Assembly: GCA_964510375.1 (NCBI GenBank)
Contig: CAZEBR010000010.1
Location: 1 to 46,433, forward strand
Reading direction: 5' to 3'
DNA length: 46,433 bases
Origin: CAYLJV01 sp964510375
Lineage (GTDB): Archaea > Hadarchaeota > Hadarchaeia > Hadarchaeales > JAGGTB01
This document shows, one piece after another, positions 7,399 to 15,467 of the stretch. Below the pieces are notes generated by a model. It was given only the letters and a program-made list of their open reading frames with translations, was not told the DNA's origin and did not search any database. Position numbers and translations under genes: made by a program. Positions within the stretch are counted from its first letter, which is position 1. Each line of letters begins with the position of its first letter.

Positions 7399-8436
7399 AT
7401 GATTACAAAAAAACATGCGGCATTTTTGGTCCTCGCTGTGTCCCTCGCACTGCTTGTGATTCCGGGACTCGAAACTGCCAGCGCAGAAACCAAAGATGCT
7501 GAGGCCGTATCGGAATTAGACTCGCCCGCCGATAATCCATCCGGTTTGGCTTGGGATGGGGAATACCTATGGCACGTAGATTCGTGGACGGATAATATTT
7601 ATAAATTGGATACTGAAGGAAATGTTGTCACTTCATTTGAATGGCCAGGTCCATTAGGCTCCGAGCCATGGGGGGTGGCCTGGGATGGGGAATACCTCTG
7701 GGCCACAGATTCGATAGGAGGTTCCATCTACAAATTGGATACTGAAGGAAATGTTATATCCCAAATTGGGTCACCCGGTGACAGTCCCTACGGGCTGACC
7801 TGGGACGGGGAATACCTGTGGAACGCGGATAGAGATGAAAACATGATTTACAAGATTGATCCTGAAGATGGAAACTTGATCGACTCATTTGACGCTCCGG
7901 GTTCTGGCTCGAAGGGTCTAGCTTGGGACGGAGAACGCTTATGGAACACGGATGAAAAATCAAGGAAAGTCTATGAATTGGATACCGACGGAAATGTTAT
8001 ATCTTCCATCGACTTCTCCGGTCTCTTGCCGAGCGGTCTGGCTTGGGGCGGAGAACACCTCTGGCTTGTATTTCAGGGCAACGAGTGGATCTATGAGCTG
8101 AATATTTTTACCCAATATACTCTCTCAACTTCCGTCAAATCGGGAAGCGGTTCCATTTTATTGAGCCCATCGGGCGGGGCTTATGAGGCCGAAACGACGG
8201 TGGAGGTAACGGCAGACCCCGATCCGAACTACGAGTTCGACCACTGGTCAGGGGATATATCCGGAACCTCGGAAACCAAAACAATTACGATAACTTCTGA
8301 TATGACGATCTCGGCTCACTTTGCTGAAACGAATGGGGGAGAAGGAGGTGGAGGCTTACCTCTGACATGGATCGGCCTGGGGCTTGGTGTCGTCATACTC
8401 TTGATTGCTTGGTTCGCAGTCAGGAGAGGGTCATGA
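7399..8436 (+). CDS. Secreted, membrane-anchored beta-propeller surface protein
   Basis: A 345-residue exported protein. Residues 1-29 are a signal peptide (KK, hydrophobic core, ASA). Residues 48-235 hold five repeats of about 40 residues of the type GLAWDGEYLW...IYKLDTEGNV, as in NHL/YVTN-like propellers; five visible blades is few for a closed propeller. Residues 236-310 form a divergent InlB-type bacterial repeat (SGSILLSPSGGAYE, YEFDHWSGDISG, MTISAHF). A Gly-rich linker and one membrane helix (about 321-341) ending in RRGS anchor the C-terminus. It should sit outside the cell and bind a ligand or partner that cannot be named. Parts of blades 1 and 2 are identical at DNA level, so duplication was recent. 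Confidence 0.85.
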   Translation: MITKKHAAFLVLAVSLALLVIPGLETASAETKDAEAVSELDSPADNPSGLAWDGEYLWHVDSWTDNIYKLDTEGNVVTSFEWPGPLGSEPWGVAWDGEYLWATDSIGGSIYKLDTEGNVISQIGSPGDSPYGLTWDGEYLWNADRDENMIYKIDPEDGNLIDSFDAPGSGSKGLAWDGERLWNTDEKSRKVYELDTDGNVISSIDFSGLLPSGLAWGGEHLWLVFQGNEWIYELNIFTQYTLSTSVKSGSGSILLSPSGGAYEAETTVEVTADPDPNYEFDHWSGDISGTSETKTITITSDMTISAHFAETNGGEGGGGLPLTWIGLGLGVVILLIAWFAVRRGS

Positions 8437-8783
8437 TTCTAAATTCGAATCAAAGACCTAATTCTCAAAATTTTGCTTCGGACGAGTAAAATCCGCTGGA
8501 GTCCGGGAAATGCATACTCATAATTATAGAGGTTTTATTTAGAGAATTCTCTGACTCAGTATGGTGAGTAACCGCCCTCAGAGGTCAATTCAAAAATCCC
8601 TTCCTTATTCTTTTTATTTAAAAAATCGAATTTTCAATTCTCTTAATTTCATATATCGTATTAATCTTTGTAAGATCAATCATTATCTTTAGTTATAGCT
8701 AATTTTTCCGCGTCTTCTCTAATTAATTACTTTTATTTTTTCCGGGAGTACATTTATCATCGATTATTGAGTAATCCGTAAAT
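8437..8783 (+). other. AT-rich intergenic region
   Basis: I see no gene here on either strand. It contains a perfect 12-base palindrome, AGAGAATTCTCT, at 8541-8552. The last 150 bases are strongly AT-rich and should carry the promoter of the flavin-binding protein that starts at 8784. Confidence 0.5.
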
Positions 8784-9257
8784 ATGGACCCTGAAAAACT
8801 TTCCCTGATGGAAGAGGATGAGTACAAGGAACTAGTAGAGAATCAGTATTTATGTCGTATATCTTATCTGGGGGACAAATATCCCCAGATTAAACCCTTT
8901 CTGTACATAGCTGAGAAAAATAATATCCATATTTTGGCCTCCAAATATGGTAAGAAGTTAAAATTTCTTGAAGAAAATCCGAAAGTGGCTCTGGAAATAG
9001 AGGAATATAGCGAGGACCTATCGGACTACAAGTTTGTTACTCTTCACGGTACTCTCTCGAAAGTGGAGGATGAGGATTCCTGTAAAAGAATCAGAGAGAA
9101 ATTTGTCGAATTGATTCGGAATAGAGATTTATCCAGAAATGTCATGCGGGCTCTAGGCCATTCAAAAGATGAACCACTTGAATCTATCGTTGAAGGACCG
9201 AAAACCTACGTTTACGAATTAATAGATGTGGAAAAGGTTGTCGGGTTTAAGGAATGA
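8784..9257 (+). CDS. Pyridoxamine-5-phosphate-oxidase-fold flavin protein
   Basis: A 157-residue protein of the split-barrel PNPOx/NimA type. The N-terminal helix MEEDEYKELVENQYLCRISYL is followed by the strands YPQIKPFLYIAEKNNIHILAS, the GKKLKFLEENPKVALEIEE helix and FVTLHGTLSKVED, a familiar order for small FMN-binding family members related to nitroimidazole reductase. Such proteins bind FMN, F420 or heme and reduce small molecules; the actual substrate is unknown. There is no obvious ribosome site before the ATG, which fits a leaderless mRNA. It stands alone between AT-rich spacers. Confidence 0.8.
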   Translation: MDPEKLSLMEEDEYKELVENQYLCRISYLGDKYPQIKPFLYIAEKNNIHILASKYGKKLKFLEENPKVALEIEEYSEDLSDYKFVTLHGTLSKVEDEDSCKRIREKFVELIRNRDLSRNVMRALGHSKDEPLESIVEGPKTYVYELIDVEKVVGFKE

Positions 9258-9409
9258 GACCCCTATATTAATTTATATCATTGACATTTCCCGGTTTAAA
9301 ATAAAAGAGGGGAAAGAACTGACGTCAAAGTTTTTAGATCGTCTTTCACTGGGTTCTATCGCTTAATTTGGACCTCACTCAACATCTTCGAGCGCTGAGA
9401 CACTACGTC

Positions 9410-9988
9410 CTAAGTGGTGGGGTCTTCAAACAGCGAGTCCGAGAGGTCGACATTAACCTCTATATTGAAAAGTCGGGTAGTCGAACCGGCTGCTCCTTCT
9501 ATAGTAATATCTTCGCCTTCCGTCCATCCCGAAAACCTATTCTCTAGGTCGTCGACTGTGTCTTCAATATTTGACTGAAGTGATTCATAATCCATTTGAG
9601 GGATATTATCCACGCTATACCATTCTCCTTGAGAATAAAGCCAGGCGTCTTCAAGTTCTTGATTGACTATTACTCTCTGTTCGATTTCTTCCCCGTTCTG
9701 GTGGCTTGTAATTACCTGCCTCATCTTTACTTGCGATGTGTTTATCCCTTTCATCTTTATACTTCCCTCTGCTCGAATATTTCCATTTTCGTCGGATACT
9801 TCTAAATCTATATCCAGACTGGAGACATCGCTCCAAACGAGACTTTCACCGTCACCGTTGGTGGGTCCGCCTTCTCCGTTATCGCCGTTGTCTCCGGACA
9901 TCAACATGTAACCTCCGGCGGCGACGACAGCTACTATAACGATAACTATAACTACTACAACAGAGCTACCTATTCCTTTATTTTTCAT
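9410..9988 (-). CDS. Membrane-anchored extracytoplasmic hypothetical protein
   Basis: A 192-residue protein I do not recognise. Residues 8-31 form one strongly hydrophobic helix rich in Val and Ile, preceded by KNKG, so it is an anchor or uncleaved signal. A low-complexity linker (GDNGDNGEGGPTNGDGE, about residues 32-48) leads to a beta-rich outer domain with VWSDVSSLDIDLEV, VIVNQELEDAWLYSQGEWYSV and a C-terminal SDSLFEDPTT. The outer part is reminiscent of lipoprotein-like domains that bind lipid or another hydrophobic partner, but nothing proves this. Start ATG 9988 has GGAGGTGA nine bases upstream. An assembly gap lies just upstream of the promoter. Confidence 0.7.
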   Translation of the reverse strand: MKNKGIGSSVVVVIVIVIVAVVAAGGYMLMSGDNGDNGEGGPTNGDGESLVWSDVSSLDIDLEVSDENGNIRAEGSIKMKGINTSQVKMRQVITSHQNGEEIEQRVIVNQELEDAWLYSQGEWYSVDNIPQMDYESLQSNIEDTVDDLENRFSGWTEGEDITIEGAAGSTTRLFNIEVNVDLSDSLFEDPTT

Positions 9989-10053
9989 TTATTTCTTCAC
10001 CTCCTCCTTTTGGGGCCGTGAATTAAGAGATGTTTGTGGTTTTATAAAATACA

Positions 10054-10114
10054 NNNNNNNNNNNNNNNNNNNNNNNNNNNNNNNNNNNNNNNNNNNNNNN
10101 NNNNNNNNNNNNNN
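10054..10114. other. Assembly gap (61 N)
   Basis: Run of N in the spacer between enolase and the anchored hypothetical protein. The real length may differ from 61, since another gap in this window does not keep the reading frame. Confidence 0.98.
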
Positions 10115-10145
10115 CCGCTCGTAGTGTGCAATGACTTTTCGATTC

Positions 10146-11402
10146 CTATAACGGCCAAGAAGCCATCTCGAGATCGTATTTGTCTTCCAGTCTCAAAAGC
10201 TGATTGTATTTGGAAACTCGATCGGTTCTCGACATCGATCCGGCCTTTATTTGCGTGGTGGGTAGTCCCGTGGCAAGGTCCGCGATAAAGGTATCCTCGG
10301 TCTCGCCGGAGCGGTGGGATATGACTGCCGTGTATCCGGCCTTGTGGGCCGTCTCGACCGCCTCGATCGTTTCCGTCAGCGTGCCGACCTGGTTCACCTT
10401 GATCAGTATCGAGTTCGCCACTCCCTTTTCGATTCCGTCCTTCAGCCTGTCGACGGCGGTAACGAATAGGTCGTCACCGACCAGCTGCACCTCGTCGCCG
10501 AGCCTGTCGGTCAGCTTTTTCCAGCCCTTCCAGTCTTCCTGATCGAGCCCGTCCTCTATGGATGCTATGGGATACTCCTCGCACCAGCTCGCATACATGT
10601 CGATCATCTCCCCGGAGGAAAGTTTCGAGTCGCCCATCCGATAGTTTCCGTCCTCGTAGATTTCGCTGGATGCCGGGTCCAGTGCGATGGAGACCTCGTC
10701 TCCCGGCTCGTATCCTGCACCTTCGATGGCCTCGATTAGCAGTTCCAAGGCCTCGCTCTCCTCGTCGAGGTCGGGTGCGAAACCTCCCTCGTCCCCGACT
10801 GCCGTGGACATTCCCCTGTCGTTCAGGATGGATTTTAGCTGGTGAAATATCTCGGATCCCGTCCGAGCGATCGTCGAGAATTTCTCACCACCGTGAGGGA
10901 CTATCATAAATTCCTGCAGGTCGAGATTGTTCGCGGCGTGTTCTCCCCCGTTCAGGACGTTCATCAGTGGAATCGGGAGTTTTCCTTCCCTGACCCCGCT
11001 CAGGTACTTGAAAAGCGGGACGTTCAGGTCCTTTGCGGCCGCTCTCGCCACGGCCAATGAAACCGCAAGAATAGAATTCGCTCCGAGCTCTCCCTTGTTA
11101 CCCGTCCCGTCGATCTCGCACATCTTCCTGTCGATTCTCTGCTGCCAGACCGCTTCGTTGCCCTTGAGTTCGGGAGCTATCCTCTTATGGATGTTCGAAA
11201 CCGCTTTTTGAACTCCCTTTCCCCCGTACCGATCCTCGTCGTTGTCGCGCAGCTCGAGTGCCTCGAATTTACCCGTGGAGGCCCCCGAGGGGACGATTGC
11301 CTTTCCGATGTTTCCGTCTTCGGTCTCGACTTCGGCTTCTACCGTGGGATTTCCTCTGGAGTCCAGAACTTCTCTGCCGTGAATTTGACAAATTTTTGAC
11401 AT
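10146..11402 (-). CDS. eno: Enolase
   Basis: A 418-residue glycolytic and gluconeogenic enzyme that interconverts 2-phosphoglycerate and phosphoenolpyruvate in the cytoplasm. Family markers in order: VLDSRGNPTVE at the N-terminus, PSGASTGKFEALELRD (the mobile loop), ESEALELLIEA after GDEGGFAPDL (catalytic Glu region), SIEDGLDQEDW, DDLFVT, the catalytic Lys in ILIKVNQVGT, and the signature SHRSGETEDTFIADLA with KAGSMSRTDR. All expected catalytic residues are present. A GTG at 11414 adds four residues; I prefer ATG 11402 because MSKI is a usual start in the family. A TATA-like TTTAAATATA lies near 11440. Its GC content is higher than that of nearby accessory genes. Confidence 0.96.
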   Translation of the reverse strand: MSKICQIHGREVLDSRGNPTVEAEVETEDGNIGKAIVPSGASTGKFEALELRDNDEDRYGGKGVQKAVSNIHKRIAPELKGNEAVWQQRIDRKMCEIDGTGNKGELGANSILAVSLAVARAAAKDLNVPLFKYLSGVREGKLPIPLMNVLNGGEHAANNLDLQEFMIVPHGGEKFSTIARTGSEIFHQLKSILNDRGMSTAVGDEGGFAPDLDEESEALELLIEAIEGAGYEPGDEVSIALDPASSEIYEDGNYRMGDSKLSSGEMIDMYASWCEEYPIASIEDGLDQEDWKGWKKLTDRLGDEVQLVGDDLFVTAVDRLKDGIEKGVANSILIKVNQVGTLTETIEAVETAHKAGYTAVISHRSGETEDTFIADLATGLPTTQIKAGSMSRTDRVSKYNQLLRLEDKYDLEMASWPL

Positions 11403-11496
11403 CGGTTTATCCACTCCATCAGTTAGACATTGACTTCTATATTTAAAACGGTTTGAAGGGTTTTCGGAGCTATTCTCGGTTTTTCAGGATGGATCC

Positions 11497-12021
11497 TTAT
11501 TCTTCGCCTTTCCCTGACTGCTCCGAGCGGACCTTGAGGAATTTCTGCATTACTTGGGTATTGGGAATGCTCACCGTGTCGCCGTCGTCGTCCTCTATTT
11601 TCGTGAAGAAGAGATTGATGTCGATTGCCCTTCCAGAAATATTTTCGGGCAGTATGGTCACCCTGTCGTCTATATGGAAGGGTCTCCACATCATCAGGAC
11701 TAAACCCGCCAAGATGTTTCCCAGGACGCTCCATAGGGCCACGAATCCAATTATTATCATCGCGGCGATTGAGGACACCACTAACCAGAGCCGACCGATG
11801 CCGATGCCGAGAATTGTGACCTCTATCAGAATCAAGGCGATTACTATGGTCCACCTTACGATGACCTTGACTGCGTGGATGTTAGTCTTGGGAACCTTCT
11901 TTTCCTCGCCGTACTCGGAGATTTTTTTCGTTAGAAACCTTTCGAGTGCTAACGCTCCTACCAACACTATTACTGCCGGGAGTACCACTTCGAGAATATA
12001 TATCCAGGTTATCCGTATCAT
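11497..12021 (-). CDS. Small MscS-family mechanosensitive channel
   Basis: A 174-residue membrane protein. Helices are seen at about residues 5-28, 50-75 and 79-110. The third, with GFVALWSVLGNILAGLVLM, matches the pore-lining TM3 of MscS, and the following WRPFHIDDRVTILPENISGRAIDINLFFTKI, VSIPNTQVM is the start of the beta domain. Channels of this family open when the membrane is stretched and release solutes after a sudden drop in salinity. The C-terminal alpha/beta domain is missing compared with full MscS (about 286 residues), so it is a minimal form. A separate MscS-MscL pair lies at 26540-27838. Confidence 0.85.
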   Translation of the reverse strand: MIRITWIYILEVVLPAVIVLVGALALERFLTKKISEYGEEKKVPKTNIHAVKVIVRWTIVIALILIEVTILGIGIGRLWLVVSSIAAMIIIGFVALWSVLGNILAGLVLMMWRPFHIDDRVTILPENISGRAIDINLFFTKIEDDDGDTVSIPNTQVMQKFLKVRSEQSGKGEE

Positions 12022-12073
12022 CTTATGGTTATCTATTATGGTAAAATTATTAACGGTTTTGAAGCTCGAGTAT

Positions 12074-12859
12074 TTAGGCGACCTCTATTACTCTCGCATC
12101 GGTGCTTTCGTATTTGGATGGCATTTCGCCCAGCCTCCATCCGCCACTGGTCGTTTCGCAGTACGCGTACCGGTTTTCGCCGTGCCGATAGTAGCTCAGG
12201 GGGTACGATTGTTTCCAGCTGTCGATTAAATCCTGTGAAATTTGAACTCCTGCCGCCATGTGGTCTTCCCCCTCGAGTACTAGTAGTACAGTGCCGTAGT
12301 CCATTGCCTTCAATATCGACGAGAATAGTATCGAGGTATCCTCGCAGTCCCCACCCTTCCATACCAGTGTCTCTATGGGATATCGAGGGTACTCGTCGAA
12401 TCCGGAGGTCACTTTATCGCTGGTATATTCCATGTTTTGGACGAAGGAGAGAACGAAGCCGACGGTTTCGAAGGAGTTGAAGTTCTTTTCGTTCGAGGCC
12501 TCCCGGAACTTCTCCGCTAGGTCGGTTATCCACTCGTCGTCCTCCGAATTTGTAACATACTCACCGTACGTATCGGTTCTCGGTTTGCTTTTATAGCGTT
12601 GATAGACTGATTCCGGCACCTGCGAGTCGTAAGTCCAGGTGTAACCCTTGTAGTTCCATTCGTGATTTATCTCGTAGTAATCCCCGTTTTCTGCCAATTC
12701 CGGTTCTCGACCCCGGTTGTCTCTTAGAAAAGGATTAAATTTCGAAAAGGGAGGGAAGAGACTGATGGCGAGTACTAACAGAACTAGAATAACCATGCTC
12801 AGAATGGGGATGAATCCCTTCTCGGAGTTCTTCTTTCCGGTGGAGTCTTTCATTTTCAT
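12074..12859 (-). CDS. Membrane-anchored transglutaminase-like protein
   Basis: A 261-residue protein with one N-terminal membrane helix (about residues 17-37) and an outer domain. The transglutaminase-like core is clear: ETVGFVLSFVQNMEYTSD, then PIETLVWKGGDCEDTSILFSSILKAM with the probable nucleophile Cys172, then LVLEGEDHMAAGVQ with His200, then YCETTSGGWRLGEMP. The order Cys-His-(Asp/Glu region) fits a papain-like thiol enzyme, either protease or amidase. In archaea such proteins are usually exported, with unknown substrates. A larger relative lies at 31065-32291. The ATG at 12853 is an equally possible start. Confidence 0.8.
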   Translation of the reverse strand: MKMKDSTGKKNSEKGFIPILSMVILVLLVLAISLFPPFSKFNPFLRDNRGREPELAENGDYYEINHEWNYKGYTWTYDSQVPESVYQRYKSKPRTDTYGEYVTNSEDDEWITDLAEKFREASNEKNFNSFETVGFVLSFVQNMEYTSDKVTSGFDEYPRYPIETLVWKGGDCEDTSILFSSILKAMDYGTVLLVLEGEDHMAAGVQISQDLIDSWKQSYPLSYYRHGENRYAYCETTSGGWRLGEMPSKYESTDARVIEVA

Positions 12860-13006
12860 CCACTTTGAATCTTATTTTTATTAAAAGGGAAAGGTCGCCT
12901 TCTCGCTTTCCTTTCATAAAATCATCATCCTAAGATCCCTTTCGAGATATTCGGAAAAATTTAATTCGAGTACGAACAGCTTACTACAGGGTCAGGAGGC
13001 ACAAGC

Positions 13007-13333
13007 ATGAAAAGTTTGAAGTGGGGTGTTCTCGTCGGTTTTGTTGCGATGATCCTTCTTGGATCTTTCCCGTTGCTCGGGCCCCTTGTCGCCGGTTTCT
13101 TGGCGGGTATCATAACAAACCAGGGTGGGGGAAAGGGCGCTCTGGCCGGTTTTCTGAGCGGGATAGCCGGGGGCGTGATCTGGGCCGCCATTCTCCTGAT
13201 AACGGGAAGCCTTTTCGGGCCGCTCGGCTTCTTTTTCGGGAGCCTGGCCGGATTGGTAATCATAATCGCAAGTCTCGGCGGCGCATTACTGGCCACTCTG
13301 GGTGGGTTCTTGGGCGGAGCCTTGAGAAGTTGA
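13007..13333 (+). CDS. DUF5518-like small membrane protein
   Basis: A 108-residue, very hydrophobic protein with about four membrane helices rich in Gly and Ala. The repeated pattern PLLGPLVAGFLAGIITN and GGGKGALAGFLSGIAGGVIWAAI matches the DUF5518 family common in haloarchaea and other archaea; the function is not known. Start ATG 13007 is supported by AGGAGG ten bases upstream. It converges with the PIN-like gene, leaving 14 bases between stops. Confidence 0.75.
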   Translation: MKSLKWGVLVGFVAMILLGSFPLLGPLVAGFLAGIITNQGGGKGALAGFLSGIAGGVIWAAILLITGSLFGPLGFFFGSLAGLVIIIASLGGALLATLGGFLGGALRS

Positions 13334-13347
13334 ACCAGAGTCGAAAG

Positions 13348-13638
13348 TTACTCCTTGTCCCCGTACTTCTCCCGGATCTGAGAGTCGATATGTTTCGCTA
13401 TGGACCGTTTTGAGATCAGCACGTAAGGAACGTCCTGTATGTCGGCCAGATCGGCGGGTTTCTGGTCCTCCGTGACCAGTAGATAGTCGTTCTCCTTTGC
13501 GTATTCCACCACTTCCTTGTCCGGTGAGCCCTCCAAGCCGACGTCCCTTATCGTGGTGACGTTCCAGCCCAGAACCTCGAAGTAATCTTTCAACCCGGTG
13601 TACATTTCGTCGAGTAGGATGTTCATGTTTTCTACCAT
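13348..13638 (-). CDS. DUF5615/Mut7-C-like PIN-fold protein
   Basis: A 96-residue protein with the small PIN-like fold of DUF5615: NILLDEMYTGLK near the N-terminus (acidic pair DE), WNVTTIRDVGLEGSPDKEVVEYAKEND, then YLLVTEDQKPADL (second acidic site), and a helix at the end. Family members are putative RNases and often act as toxins paired with a DUF433 antitoxin. No antitoxin frame is visible beside this copy, so it may be solitary. Start ATG 13638 has GGGGTGA four bases upstream. Compare the damaged family member at 44937-45192, which does have a DUF433 partner. Confidence 0.72.
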   Translation of the reverse strand: MVENMNILLDEMYTGLKDYFEVLGWNVTTIRDVGLEGSPDKEVVEYAKENDYLLVTEDQKPADLADIQDVPYVLISKRSIAKHIDSQIREKYGDKE

Positions 13639-13853
13639 TGTTCACCCCGATTCTCTGCTTTGGCTGACCGTAAATAACTTTTTCATGATGTACCGTGCCT
13701 GCTGGATGTCACCGATGGATATGTCTGGTCGGGATAGGCGGAATATTAATAAACGGTTTTTCGAAAAGTTCATTCTCGGAAAAGTGGCGAACTCCTCATG
13801 TCATTGTGGAATTTAATTAAGATAACCTGCTTATCATTATCTGGAGGGTTCTA

Positions 13854-14873
13854 ATGAGCAAGGTATATCTCCTCAGAACGGACAAGGAATCGATCGACCT
13901 AGAGAGTGACATAGAGAAGCTTTTCGATATTTTTTCCGACTATCTGCCTTTCCAGAAGAAAACGGCCATCAAGCTTCACTTTGGCGAGCGGGAGAGCGAC
14001 ACCCACCTCGACTCCAAGCTGGTCGAGGCCGTCTACGAGAAGATTGACGAGGAGAGCGCAGAAACCTCACTGATGGATTGTAACGTCCTCTACAACAGCG
14101 ACAGGGCCCTGGGCTCTACCCATCTGGAGGTCGCCAAGGACAACGGCTTTGACTTCGCTCCCATCGACATCGGCGACGGGGAGAAGGGGGAGGATGAGAT
14201 GATAGTTCCGATCGGATTAAATCACTTCGAGGAGGCCAGATTGGGCAAGTCGCTGGAAGATTACGACTTTCTCTTCGTTTTGTCTCACCTCACCGGCCAC
14301 AATCCTGCAGGTTTCGGAGGTTCCTTCAAAAATATAGGAATGGGTCTCGGCAGTAAATCCGGAAAACTCGAGATGCATCAGGCGTTTAATCTCGAGATAG
14401 AGAGCGAGGATTGCATCGCCTGCGGTAGATGCGTCCAGGAGTGCCCGGTTGACGCCATTTCGATAAAAAGCGGGTCCGCGGGTATCGATCAGGACGAGTG
14501 TATAGGTTGCGGTGCATGCATCGCCGTCTGTCCGGAAGACGCTATAGTTATACCCTGGGAGGACTCCTCGGCAGAGGATCTGCAGGAAAGGATAGTGGAG
14601 TACGCCTACGCCGTTCTGCAAGAAATGGACACCTACTTCATGAACGTTTTAATGGACATCACTCCGGAGTGTGATTGCATCGACGAAAAACAGACGCCGG
14701 TGATGGACGACGTGGGGATTCTGATTTCGGACGACATCGTATCCATAGACCAAGCGAGTCTTGACCTGACCGAGTACGAGAAGTTCGATGCGGATACCGA
14801 CCCATACATACAGCCGAGATATGGGGAATCGCTCGGGATGGGAGAGAGGGATTACGACCTGATCGAATTGTAA
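13854..14873 (+). CDS. DUF362-domain protein with two [4Fe-4S] clusters
   Basis: A 339-residue protein. The N-terminal part (TAIKLHFGERESDTHLDSKLVEAVYEKI, LTGHNPAGFGGSFKNIGMGLGSKSGK) is the DUF362 domain. Residues about 189-224 contain two ferredoxin motifs, CIACGRCVQECP and CIGCGACIAVCP, which bind two [4Fe-4S] clusters. A C-terminal DUF362-related tail with CDC follows. Such proteins are thought to carry electrons to an unknown partner in the cytoplasm. GGAGGG sits six bases before the ATG. A gap of 58 bases separates it from the DUF1893 gene on the same strand, which may be co-transcribed. Confidence 0.87.
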   Translation: MSKVYLLRTDKESIDLESDIEKLFDIFSDYLPFQKKTAIKLHFGERESDTHLDSKLVEAVYEKIDEESAETSLMDCNVLYNSDRALGSTHLEVAKDNGFDFAPIDIGDGEKGEDEMIVPIGLNHFEEARLGKSLEDYDFLFVLSHLTGHNPAGFGGSFKNIGMGLGSKSGKLEMHQAFNLEIESEDCIACGRCVQECPVDAISIKSGSAGIDQDECIGCGACIAVCPEDAIVIPWEDSSAEDLQERIVEYAYAVLQEMDTYFMNVLMDITPECDCIDEKQTPVMDDVGILISDDIVSIDQASLDLTEYEKFDADTDPYIQPRYGESLGMGERDYDLIEL

Positions 14874-14931
14874 GATTATCTTACTTTCTGGATAATACCC
14901 TGAACTTAATTTCCGATGGTGGTCGAGAATT

Positions 14932-15360
14932 GTGCGAGATATCGAGCTAGCGAAGCGAACCCTGAAGGACGAGGACCTGAATCTGGTCGTCGTGAATGAT
15001 GGAAGGGTAGTCTTCTCCTCCGAGTCCCCTGGAGTGAAGGGTCTCTTGGAGGCGATCGAGAACTTCAGGAATCTTGTGAGCGGTGCTTCGGCCGCCGATA
15101 GAGTCATCGGCAGGGGCGCCGCTTTCCTATGTGCGTATTTGAATGTGGACCGCGTTTACGGCGAACTGGTCAGCGAGCCCGCGATTGACGTTTTGGAGAA
15201 GGAGGACGTGGAATACTCCGCGGACAAAGTCGTGGACAATATAGAAAATAGGAGCGGGAGCGATATCTGCCCTTTCGAAAAACTTACCGAGGACATGAAA
15301 GATCCCGAGGAGGCCTACGAGGGGATCAAGTCGTTAGCTGCCGATATCGGTAATCTGTAA
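14932..15360 (+). CDS. DUF1893-family protein
   Basis: A 142-residue protein matching DUF1893, a family of unknown function found in archaea and some bacteria and structurally linked to deaminase-like folds. Signature pieces are LNLVVVNDGRVVFSSESPGVKGLLEAI, ADRVIGRGAAFLCAYLNVDRVYGELVSEPAIDVLE and SGSDICPFEKLTEDMKDPEEAYEGIKSL, in the order usual for the family, with one conserved Cys in the ICPFE motif. The start is GTG 14932, with GGTGGTCG about ten bases upstream. It follows the DUF362 ferredoxin gene, but a functional link is only suggested by position. Confidence 0.82.
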   Translation: MRDIELAKRTLKDEDLNLVVVNDGRVVFSSESPGVKGLLEAIENFRNLVSGASAADRVIGRGAAFLCAYLNVDRVYGELVSEPAIDVLEKEDVEYSADKVVDNIENRSGSDICPFEKLTEDMKDPEEAYEGIKSLAADIGNL

Positions 15361-15467
15361 CTCTTCTTGATATGGTTTTAACCGGTTTTTATCCTTTCTC
15401 GGGGGCTAACCAACTTTTAAAGTGACAGAGTAATGAAAATATAACAATGCGAATCTGAAGGCCCATA

